This document shows positions 42,530 through 49,324 of a DNA stretch of 49,324 nt, one piece after another. This DNA is from Pegethrix bostrychoides GSE-TBD4-15B (GTDB taxonomy: Bacteria > Cyanobacteriota > Cyanobacteriia > Elainellales > Elainellaceae), in assembly GCA_019359155.1 (NCBI GenBank), contig JAHHHV010000018.1:1-49324 (forward strand), written 5' to 3'. The notes beneath the pieces are model-generated. The model saw only the letters and a program-made list of their open reading frames with translations. It was not told the DNA's origin and searched no databases. Within the stretch, counting starts at the first letter, position 1, and each line of letters begins with the position of its first letter. Both the position numbers and the translations under genes were made by a program.

Positions 42530-43846
42530 ATGATGCAGGCCGATCTACTCAAACTCGCGCAGCAGGGCGATCTGACTGCGATTGCTCGTCTGCTCAACTC
42601 CGATCTCCAGCCGCGAGGCGTAACGGCCAAGCTTTTGATGCGAGAGCAGCGGCTGAAAATTTTGCTCTTTGCCGAACGCAGCCTGGATCAAACTGCCTTA
42701 GTGAAGGTGATTCAGCAGCGGATCGACGGGCTAGCGATCCGCTCAGTTGCTTTGGTCAAACTCTACAGCCAGCGGGTCGGCAGAGAATTTCCAGACTGGA
42801 CGTTTGAATTTACGCCAGCTAGCTACGCGGCTCCAGCGTCTCCTGAGCCAGTTGCGGCAGCGGCGACTCTGGCTGCGACTGCTGCTGCGACTGCTGCTGC
42901 GACGGTAGCTGCCGCTGCCGCCAAAAGCACCACCGCAATTGTCAAAGTCCGCACCGAAAGCCAAGATTTCCTGGCCTCGCTGCGGACGTTTCAGCTAGAC
43001 TCAATTTTCCCCTACCGCGAGGTTTTGAGTCTGGCGCTTTACCGCAGCAGTCGAGTGCGCCTGCTGCTGTTTTTGGGGCTGTTTCCGCTGGTAATCAACC
43101 TGATTGCTGAGCGAGTCAGCCTAGAGCAGACAGCTTGGCTGCTGGGGATCTACTACGCCTCAATCTGGGGAGTGGTGCTCTACAACTTGATTAAGCCCGT
43201 GCAGTTTTCTTGGCAGCTGACGCTGATTTGCGTCCTGTTTACCACCGGGATTGGCATTCCCATGCTGCTGATTTTGCAGCAGGTGCCGCCGTTTCGGTCG
43301 CTCTATCACGCCATTGAAGGCGGACTGCTGTTTCGGATTGTTGGCTTCATTCTGGGAGTTGGCGTTTTAGAAGAAATCTGCAAGGCGCTGCCGGTTTACC
43401 TGCTCGTCTTCTACAAAAAGCTGCGCGACCCGCTGTCGACTGCTTTTTACGGCGCGATGTCTGGACTGGGATTTGCGATAGCGGAAGGGGTTGCCTACTC
43501 CTTTCGCTATGCTTCGGGGCTGTCTAAAGGGCAGCTTGAACTCGGCTCCTACGTAGCGGCCAACACGATTCGATTTGTGTCGCTGCCGCTATTTCACGCC
43601 ATTCTGGCTGGGATCGTCGGCTATTTCATTGGCCTCACCCTGATCAATCCCTCGCGGCGCAGCGCCCTCTGCTTTGTGGGCGTGCTGATTGCCGCCACGT
43701 TGCACGGTCTCTACAACACGTTTGCAGGTGGACTGCCGGGATTGCTGATCGTCGGCTTCGCGATTTTGCTGTTTGTGGCCTATCTCAGACGCAGCCAACA
43801 AATCGTCACCGAGATGCACCTAGCAGAGCAAAATTCGCGTCGCTAG
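42530..43846 (+). CDS. PrsW-family intramembrane metalloprotease
   Basis: The protein has 438 residues. The cytoplasmic N-terminus of about 150 residues ends in an Ala/Thr linker (TLAATAAATAAAT) encoded by GCT/ACT repeats. The membrane part has seven or eight helices and the PrsW active-site motifs: VLEEICKALPVY (EExxK), GLGFAIAEGVAYS, FHAILAGIVGY and TLHGLYNT. PrsW proteins cleave membrane substrates such as anti-sigma factors. Start ATG 42530 or 42533. The substrate here is not known. Confidence 0.85.
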   Translation: MMQADLLKLAQQGDLTAIARLLNSDLQPRGVTAKLLMREQRLKILLFAERSLDQTALVKVIQQRIDGLAIRSVALVKLYSQRVGREFPDWTFEFTPASYAAPASPEPVAAAATLAATAAATAAATVAAAAAKSTTAIVKVRTESQDFLASLRTFQLDSIFPYREVLSLALYRSSRVRLLLFLGLFPLVINLIAERVSLEQTAWLLGIYYASIWGVVLYNLIKPVQFSWQLTLICVLFTTGIGIPMLLILQQVPPFRSLYHAIEGGLLFRIVGFILGVGVLEEICKALPVYLLVFYKKLRDPLSTAFYGAMSGLGFAIAEGVAYSFRYASGLSKGQLELGSYVAANTIRFVSLPLFHAILAGIVGYFIGLTLINPSRRSALCFVGVLIAATLHGLYNTFAGGLPGLLIVGFAILLFVAYLRRSQQIVTEMHLAEQNSRR

Positions 43847-43865
43847 GGATTGAGAGGCGCTAGGA

Positions 43866-44684
43866 TCAAGTGTTTTTCCAAAAGCCTAGCGCTAGCGACA
43901 GCAGCAGCACCGCCGCAAATCCCAGCCGATACCAGACAAAAATCCAGGTGTTGCGGTTTTGCAGATAGCGCAGCAGCCAAGCAATGGACAGATACGAAAA
44001 CACAAACGTTGAGAGAATTCCTGCCAGCAGTGGCAGCAGACTGTCAATATTGCCAAGCGCCTTGGCCGACTGATAGAGCGTGGCCAGCGTCAGGGTGGGA
44101 ATGCCCAGCAGAAACGAGAAGCGGGCTGCCGTCTGCCGTTCTAGACCCAGAAATAGCGCAGCCGTCAGCGTCGAACCCGACCGCGAAGCCCCTGGCAGCA
44201 GCGCAATCATCTGCCCTAGCCCGACTAAAATGCCGTCTTTGACCTCTAGCTGATCAAACCCCCGCTGCCGACTGCCCAAATTCTCGGCCAGTCCTAGCAA
44301 GATTGCCATCACAATCGACATAACGGCAATCACGCCCACGCTCTCTGGCAGAATATCTTTGAGCAGAAAACCGCCCAGTAGCGCTGGCACTGTCCCTACC
44401 ACAATGCCCACCAGAATCTTCCACTCCTCGCACTTCCAGTTGCGCTGCTGAATCGCCAGCCAGCCACCGGTCAAAATCTGGCGGATATCAGCCCAGAAAT
44501 AGAGCACCACCGCAATAACGCTGCCAAACTGAATCGCATCCACAAAGTACTTCTGCCCTACCAAGTCAGTCCAGCCCAGCGCCTTTGTAAAGACCAGCAG
44601 GTGAGCCGTACTGCTGATGGGGAGAAACTCAGTGATGCCCTGCACCAACCCCAGCACAATCGCCCGAATCAGATCTTGCAGCAA
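43866..44684 (-). CDS. uppP: Undecaprenyl-diphosphatase UppP (BacA)
   Basis: The protein has 272 residues with about eight membrane helices. Family motifs are GLVQGITEFLPISSTAHL with the catalytic Glu and His, and LLPGASRSGST with the phosphate-binding Arg. It regenerates undecaprenyl phosphate for peptidoglycan and other cell-wall polymers, and it confers bacitracin tolerance. It converges on the PrsW gene with a 19-bp gap. Confidence 0.95.
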   Translation of the reverse strand: MLQDLIRAIVLGLVQGITEFLPISSTAHLLVFTKALGWTDLVGQKYFVDAIQFGSVIAVVLYFWADIRQILTGGWLAIQQRNWKCEEWKILVGIVVGTVPALLGGFLLKDILPESVGVIAVMSIVMAILLGLAENLGSRQRGFDQLEVKDGILVGLGQMIALLPGASRSGSTLTAALFLGLERQTAARFSFLLGIPTLTLATLYQSAKALGNIDSLLPLLAGILSTFVFSYLSIAWLLRYLQNRNTWIFVWYRLGFAAVLLLSLALGFWKNT

Positions 44685-44911
44685 AATTTAGCCTCCTGCA
44701 TGGTTTCACGCTTGAGTTCAAATGGCTCAAGTTTTCTCTGCGCCAACCCATGAGAGTACAATATGCGCGGCTAGCCAGCTTATCTCAGCCGAGCTCTTCA
44801 ATCAATCTTTATCCAGCTGGCTCTGGAGGGTTTTTGGGGTATGATAATTTGCATGCCCCCCCAGGGGATATAACTGTGTTATGTTAACAATGTTGAACCA
44901 ATATTAAGAAA

Positions 44912-45721
44912 TTGTCTTCCTATTTGTCTTCACCCCCTTATTCAAACCATTTAGATTCATTAGAATCAGCAAAATCAATCGGTCTAGAAGCCGAATTTAG
45001 TAATCTTGCTCTGGCAAAAGTGACTAGCGCTGAGGGGCTAACATCAACTCTAGTCTTGGGTAGAGCCTCAGATACAGCCTCAGAAATGCAGTGCTGGCAG
45101 ATCTTTGCTGCTGCCGCCTGCTTGGTCTGCTTGCCTGTATTTGTCCAGGCTCCGCTGGTGCGCCTCTGGCCTTGGTTTAGCCTGTGCAGTACGCTGCCGC
45201 TAGTCTGGCTCAGCCTGCGCCTGAAGCGGCATCCCATGCAGTCACTTTGGGGTGATTTACTGCTGGGCTTCAGTTGGACATGGCTGGCCGGATCAATTTA
45301 CTGGGGCTGGCTGCGCTCGGAGCCGCTGGTGCATCTGCCCGTTGAGGCGATTGGGCTGCCGTTTGCCATCGTCGATCTCTATCGAGGCCAGAATCGTCTG
45401 GGCAACTGGTTTTATCTCGGCTCGCTGTTTGGCACAGCCATGACCGACCTGTATTTCTATTGGGTCAACTTAATTCCCTACTGGCGGCAGGTGATGCAGG
45501 TCGAGCCGAGTTTGGCGCTGTCGGTGCTGCACGATGCCGTCAAGCTGGTTCAGACTCCCTGGGGACTTGGCAGTGCGGCGGTGCTGCTTGGCGTTCTGCT
45601 AACGGTTGGACTTTGGCCGCTGCGTTCCTCCAATCAGCTCTCAGCTTGGGCGTTCAGCGGAGCCGTGCTCAGTACAATTGTGGTAGACGGGCTGTTTTGG
45701 CTGGGTGCAGTGCTGGCCTGA
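44912..45721 (+). CDS. DUF3120 membrane protein (cyanobacterial)
   Basis: 269 residues from TTG 44912. A shorter product could start at an internal ATG before QCWQIFAAA. About six hydrophobic helices are visible, with conserved LLGFSWTWLAGSIYWGWLR, GLPFAIVDLYRG and GTAMTDLYFYW. This is the DUF3120 family, widely conserved in cyanobacteria and plastid-related genomes, with no settled function. It is divergent from uppP with a 227-bp spacer. Confidence 0.82.
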   Translation: MSSYLSSPPYSNHLDSLESAKSIGLEAEFSNLALAKVTSAEGLTSTLVLGRASDTASEMQCWQIFAAAACLVCLPVFVQAPLVRLWPWFSLCSTLPLVWLSLRLKRHPMQSLWGDLLLGFSWTWLAGSIYWGWLRSEPLVHLPVEAIGLPFAIVDLYRGQNRLGNWFYLGSLFGTAMTDLYFYWVNLIPYWRQVMQVEPSLALSVLHDAVKLVQTPWGLGSAAVLLGVLLTVGLWPLRSSNQLSAWAFSGAVLSTIVVDGLFWLGAVLA

Positions 45722-45903
45722 ATTCTCCTGCCTGACTTTCCTGTCCAAGTTCAGTAACTCACTGCCCCGTTTGTTAAACGCAGGCTATGATTGTGGTTGT
45801 TCCTGTTGGCTAAGCGCGCGATCAACTGGGATCTATGGTTTGGCTTAGATGAGTCAGAGCATTCAGGCTGCTTAATCAGGTAACGCGAACATTCTTACGA
45901 CTT

Positions 45904-46929
45904 GTGGTGTCAACACAGCCGGTTCCCCACTTAATTTTAAGAACCGATGCAGGCAATCGTTACCTTTCGCTTGTTGGCGGCAATTGCTGGACGTTTGGGC
46001 GCGGGGACGACAACAATTTTGTGCTGCCCGACCGCTGGATTTCGCGCAACCACTCGATGCTGCAACGGGTCGAAACCGGCGAGTTTTACCTGATCGACAT
46101 GGGTAGCCGTAACGGTTCGTTTGTGAACGGGCGACGGGTCAGCGTACCGGTGACGCTTCAAAACAGCGATCGGCTTACCTTTGGCCAGACCGAACTGGAG
46201 TTTTACGCGCCCGAGACAGATATCCCAACCGATAGCTCGACGGGCAGCATCGACTCCCAGGAGTTTACGGCCACTGCGACGTTGCATGTGCGCCGCCTAA
46301 TCTCAGTGCTAGTAGTCGATATCCGCAACTTCACGGGCATGACTCGCCAGATTGACGAAAACGTGCTGTCTGAGGTGATTGGCACCTGGTTTCGCTGCGC
46401 GGGCGACATTATTCGGGAATATGGCAGCTGGGTGGATAAATATATTGGCGATGCGGTGATGGCCGTCTGGATTCACGGCGCTCAAGAGGTGACCCCCGAA
46501 GAGATGATTCGGATCGCGCGGGCGCTAAGCGCACTGCAAAAGATGACCAGCCAGCTGCATGAACGCTACCCGCTGCCCTTTCCACTGCGGATTGGAGCCG
46601 GACTCAACACGGGTTACGCGATGGTGGGCAACACTGGCACAGGCGACCGCCCTGACTACACGGCTTTGGGAGATACGGTGAACGCTGCCTTCCGGCTAGA
46701 ATCCTCCACTAAGCAAATTGGGGTCGATATTGCCTTTGGCGAGACGACCTATGAATACTTGGCTGAAGCGGGACTCAAACCTCAGCTATTCAAGCAGCAT
46801 GCGGTGATTTTGAAAGGTCTTGACTTGCCTACGATTACCTATGCCGGCGCATTCAGCGATCTAGATGAATTTTTGAGCGCTACAGGTCTGGTGCCCGCCG
46901 AAACCTCGATAGGCATTCAAGCCAACTAG
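45904..46929 (+). CDS. FHA-domain class III adenylate/guanylate cyclase
   Basis: 341 residues from GTG 45904 or 45907. The N-terminal FHA domain has TFGRGDDNNFVLPD, ISRNHSML and SRNGSFVNGR, the phosphothreonine-binding residues. The class III cyclase domain has VVDIRNFTGMT and YIGDAVMAVW (two metal-binding Asp), DKYIGD (substrate Lys), DYTALGDTVN and an Arg in AAFRLE, so it should be active. It makes cyclic AMP, and the FHA domain would tie it to protein phosphorylation. Found in the cytoplasm (no membrane segments). Confidence 0.92.
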   Translation: MVSTQPVPHLILRTDAGNRYLSLVGGNCWTFGRGDDNNFVLPDRWISRNHSMLQRVETGEFYLIDMGSRNGSFVNGRRVSVPVTLQNSDRLTFGQTELEFYAPETDIPTDSSTGSIDSQEFTATATLHVRRLISVLVVDIRNFTGMTRQIDENVLSEVIGTWFRCAGDIIREYGSWVDKYIGDAVMAVWIHGAQEVTPEEMIRIARALSALQKMTSQLHERYPLPFPLRIGAGLNTGYAMVGNTGTGDRPDYTALGDTVNAAFRLESSTKQIGVDIAFGETTYEYLAEAGLKPQLFKQHAVILKGLDLPTITYAGAFSDLDEFLSATGLVPAETSIGIQAN

Positions 46930-46984
46930 GCAACCAGCTAGGTGTTTCTGTTGCAAACTCTGCAAGGCGCAAACTGCAAATCGA

Positions 46985-47004
46985 GAGGGAACCGAAGCTC
47001 CCTC
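46985..47004. terminator. Bidirectional terminator between cyclase and rpmA
   Basis: GAGGGA, 8-nt loop, TCCCTC. It sits between two converging genes. No T run follows, so the call is tentative. Confidence 0.45.
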
Positions 47005-47057
47005 CCGACCCTAGCTGAACTAGCTGAATAATTGGCCGAATATCCCGCTGAAGCGAA

Positions 47058-47321
47058 CTAGGCGACTGCTGCTGGATAGACGCTGACCTTCTTGCGATCT
47101 TTGCCTCGACGCTCGAACGTAACGACACCATCGACGAGCGCATAGAGCGTATCATCACTGCCCCGACCCACATTAACGCCGGGATGCAGCTTAGTGCCGC
47201 GCTGCCGCACTAAAATATTGCCAGCCTTGACCGATTCACCGCCGTAGCGCTTTACACCTAGCCGCTGGGCGTTTGAGTCACGACCGTTGCGGGTGCTGCC
47301 TGTACCTTTCTTGTGAGCCAT
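47058..47321 (-). CDS. rpmA: 50S ribosomal protein L27
   Basis: The protein has 87 residues and the full family sequence ([36 protein letters not shown]). Its N-terminus reaches toward the peptidyl-transferase centre. It is downstream of rplU by 53 bp, the conserved L21-L27 operon. Confidence 0.97.
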   Translation of the reverse strand: MAHKKGTGSTRNGRDSNAQRLGVKRYGGESVKAGNILVRQRGTKLHPGVNVGRGSDDTLYALVDGVVTFERRGKDRKKVSVYPAAVA

Positions 47322-47374
47322 AAAAACCTCTGCTTAGTTTCTTCAACAGTCTTGCCGTCTTGAGTTCTGCCGTC

Positions 47375-47803
47375 TTAACTCTCAGCCGCAGTGACTTCAG
47401 GCTCGCTTGCCTCTACCGCAGCAGCCGGAGTCGGATCTGGTACAGCCGTCGCTGGGACATCAACCGCAGCTGCGGTTAGCGCCTTTCCACCCAGGCTGAT
47501 CGAGTCAATCATCAGGCGGGTCAGCTCTTGACGATGGCCTTGCTTCTTGCGGGTTTTCTTTTTGGGACGCATCTTATAGACGATGATTTTGCGGTCGCGC
47601 AAGTGGCGCAACACTGTCCCTTCCACCGTCGCGCCTTCAACGAGCGGCTGCCCAATCGAAATATCACCGTCGTTTTCTAGGTAGAACACGCGGTCAATCA
47701 CGACCGTACCTGCTTCCTCTACCGCCAGCCGCTCAATGTCGTAGAACCGACCTGGCTCTACGCGCAGCTGCTTTCCACCTGTCTCAATGATCGCGTAAGT
47801 CAT
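47375..47803 (-). CDS. rplU: 50S ribosomal protein L21
   Basis: The protein has 142 residues. The first 105 match L21 ([36 protein letters not shown]). The last 40 are an Ala/Pro/Val-rich extension typical of cyanobacterial and plastid L21. First gene of the L21-L27 operon. Confidence 0.96.
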   Translation of the reverse strand: MTYAIIETGGKQLRVEPGRFYDIERLAVEEAGTVVIDRVFYLENDGDISIGQPLVEGATVEGTVLRHLRDRKIIVYKMRPKKKTRKKQGHRQELTRLMIDSISLGGKALTAAAVDVPATAVPDPTPAAAVEASEPEVTAAES

Positions 47804-47909
47804 GCATTTCCTCTGCTGCCGTACAGGTAGCGATGGCTTGTAACCTAATCTAATACGGGTTACAGCTCAGCCGCATTTGAAAAAACCTGATCCGTACATT
47901 AAATATATA

Positions 47910-47946
47910 GTCAGCATTCTATTTTCGCGAATAGATTAGCTGACTG
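47910..47946 (-). promoter_or_regulatory. Hairpin in the rplU leader region
   Basis: AGTCAGC and GCTGACT arms enclose a second stem, CTATT and AATAG, with a TTCGCG loop. It lies 107 bp upstream of rplU and 55 bp past the end of the Rrf2 gene. On the minus strand an A/T-rich tract follows. It is either the Rrf2-gene terminator or a ribosomal-protein leader. Confidence 0.45.
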
Positions 47947-48000
47947 TCAAGGCTTCAGGAGATTGTATTGTCAAGTTGCAGCATTCACACCCGACAGCAT

Positions 48001-48441
48001 TCACACCACAAAGTTGGTTGACTCACCCTGAGCCGCCTGACAGCTGCGAGCATCGTAGTAGAGGTCTTCGAGAGTAATGCTGCAAAGTGCTTCTTGCAGC
48101 TTGTGATGCAGCTGTCGCCATAGGCTGAGCGTCACCCAATCTTCAGCCTGCTCCGACTCTGGTTGGCGCGCCAGCGGATCGACTGTTTCTCCCACTGCTT
48201 CCAAAATCTGAGCCAGCGAAATCTGGGCGGCAGGCCGCGCGAGCTGATAGCCACCTTGCGAGCCACGCACTGCTGCTATCAGCCCAGCTCGCCGCAGTTC
48301 AATCAGCAGCTTTTCTAGATAGGGGGCAGGCAAGTTTTGGCGTTGGGCAATTGCTCGCACAGAGATCGCCTGTGCTGCGGGTTGCAGCGCTATGTCCAGC
48401 AGCGCTTTGACGCTGTAATGCCCCTTCGTTGTTAATTTCAT
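48001..48441 (-). CDS. Rrf2-family transcriptional regulator
   Basis: The protein has 146 residues. The N-terminal winged helix is typical (MKLTTKGHYSVKALLDIALQ, LPAPYLEKLLIELRRAGL, GSQGGYQLARP). The C-terminal part has only two cysteines (ALC, SCQ) and not the spaced triplet of IscR, so a canonical iron-sulfur cluster is unlikely. Its targets are probably sulfur or stress genes, by analogy. It is separated from rplU by 197 bp. Confidence 0.9.
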   Translation of the reverse strand: MKLTTKGHYSVKALLDIALQPAAQAISVRAIAQRQNLPAPYLEKLLIELRRAGLIAAVRGSQGGYQLARPAAQISLAQILEAVGETVDPLARQPESEQAEDWVTLSLWRQLHHKLQEALCSITLEDLYYDARSCQAAQGESTNFVV

Positions 48442-48798
48442 AACCGTGATCTCTATAGTCGTAAGCTGAGCTGAGAGTTGGATAGCTTGACTCTAGGTTG
48501 TAATGACTCAATCTTAAGGGGTACCGCGTTAATCTATGCCGCCAGTATGCTGCTGGTATTTAGCTAGTAGGCAGATCAAGACTCAGCTGTAAATGTAGAG
48601 ATTGCACGATTGCTAGACAGCTCTGCTAGTCAAACAGATTCAGTCTGAAAGTTCCCATCTGGATCACTTTAAAAAACTCCTCAAATCAAGTCCAGGTCAA
48701 GGTACGATAATCTGGAGCTGATATGAAACCTGTATAAAAGCAGGCAGAGCGCTATTGGCATCTGTTCTATTTTTCTGTACGAAATCAGATTTGGGCGA

Positions 48799-49185
48799 AT
48801 GAGCAAAAAGAAAAGAAGTGAGCCGCTGACTGGGGAAATGCTGCTAAGTAAGGTAGAGCAGCTCGAACATCTACCCAAGGAACAAAAAGCTAAAGAATGC
48901 GGCTACTACACCATTACCAAAAATGGTTTAGAGCGCGTCAACATGATGAAATTCTATAACGCGCTGCTCGATGCAAAACAAATTAAGATCGACGGCAAGC
49001 AGGGCGGAAACGGGCGAGGTGGACGGAACGCCAGCTACCGGATCACGGTTCAGGCGAACGGCAATCTGCTGATTGGAGCAGCCTACACCAAGCAGATGGA
49101 GCTAGAACCCGGTGATGAGTTTGAAATCTCGCTGGGTCGGAAGCATATTCACCTAAAGCAAGTTGAGGCTGAAGCCGACGAGTAG
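48799..49185 (+). CDS. cyAbrB-type transcriptional regulator
   Basis: The protein has 128 residues. The N-terminal part (PLTGEMLLSKVEQLEHLP) and the C-terminal AbrB-like domain (YRITVQANGNLLIGAAY, LEPGDEFEISLGRKHIHL) are diagnostic of the cyanobacterial cyAbrB family. These proteins control nitrogen, carbon and hydrogenase genes and bind DNA as oligomers. The spacer upstream (48442-48798) contains no gene. Confidence 0.93.
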   Translation: MSKKKRSEPLTGEMLLSKVEQLEHLPKEQKAKECGYYTITKNGLERVNMMKFYNALLDAKQIKIDGKQGGNGRGGRNASYRITVQANGNLLIGAAYTKQMELEPGDEFEISLGRKHIHLKQVEAEADE

Positions 49186-49204
49186 AACTGATGTCTAGCC
49201 AGGG

Positions 49205-49324
49205 TTATTTCATTCTAAATAATAACTTGAGTGTGCTCAGACCAAAGCCAGCGAGCCGTTGAGCTTGAGCCATATTCTCAAAACCATTGTGGCGATACAA
49301 ATTCAGGGCAAAATTGCGCGCTAT
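49205..49324 (-). CDS. Transposase C-terminal end (ISAs1/IS4-like, partial)
   Basis: An open frame enters from the right edge and ends at TAA 49205-49207 after 39 codons. RNFALNLYRHNGF followed by MAQAQRLAGFGL and LKLLFRMK resembles the end of ISAs1-like DDE transposases of cyanobacteria. Most of the gene lies outside the window. Confidence 0.6.
   Translation of the reverse strand: MARNFALNLYRHNGFENMAQAQRLAGFGLSTLKLLFRMK

Overview
The window looks like a cyanobacterial chromosome carrying a large integrated plasmid-like element. From about 35 kb to the right edge the genes are ordinary cyanobacterial housekeeping genes: tatA, pth, a DUF4912 protein, a DUF2993 protein, a PrsW-type membrane protease, uppP, a DUF3120 protein, an FHA-adenylate cyclase, rpmA, rplU, an Rrf2 regulator and a cyAbrB regulator. 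They sit in relatively GC-rich DNA. From position 1 to about 34.28 kb the DNA is visibly AT-richer and carries only plasmid, mobilisation and defence genes. The two compartments meet at a 45-nt 3' fragment of a tRNA-Gly(CCC) gene (34280-34324). This is the kind of displaced tRNA end left when a tyrosine-integrase element inserts into a tRNA gene. The intact tRNA and the integrase would then lie beyond the left edge.

Layout of the element, left to right. An IS630-type transposase tail (3-116) cuts into the 3' end of a minus-strand operon, 6353 to 33: membrane protein, coupling-protein-like ATPase, HTH protein, VWA (TerY-like) protein, PP2C phosphatase and a transmembrane Ser/Thr kinase. Mobilisation module A follows (6732-9708): a ribbon-helix-helix-like accessory protein, a frameshifted MobF/TrwC-like relaxase without a helicase, and three small proteins. 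Two near-identical 36-nt repeats bracket module A. Next come a STAND NTPase with TPR-like C-terminus (9983-12685), a helix-hairpin-helix-like orphan (12708-13397), ArdC antirestriction (14150-15040) with a strongly hairpinned noncoding block upstream, and a Gabija antiphage pair (gajB, gajA; 15653-19157). Mobilisation module B is complete: coupling protein, relaxase-helicase and accessory protein (19491-24358). The plasmid backbone follows: a 1.57-kb noncoding origin region with iterons and a DnaA box, repA, parA and a partner gene with centromere-like repeats (24359-28219). Last come a long, catalytically dead prokaryotic Argonaute with a PD-(D/E)XK nuclease partner (28253-31836), a broken hsdM remnant and a DUF1016/YhcG nuclease (32385-33458).

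How it works together (inference). The element is a mobilisable plasmid, probably a fusion of two because it has two relaxase/coupling-protein/accessory sets. It integrated at tRNA-Gly and carries a defence cargo: Argonaute-nuclease, Gabija, a STAND ATPase, a DUF1016 nuclease, an R-M remnant and possibly the kinase/phosphatase/VWA triad. The least conventional part is the six-gene left operon. There a coupling ATPase lacking its own membrane domain is translationally coupled to a separate membrane protein and followed by a TerY-type phosphorylation triad. The chromosomal side adds a secreted RTX-type alkaline phosphatase next to the junction and a stand-alone GAF protein that keeps the bilin-binding Cys-His motif of cyanobacteriochromes.
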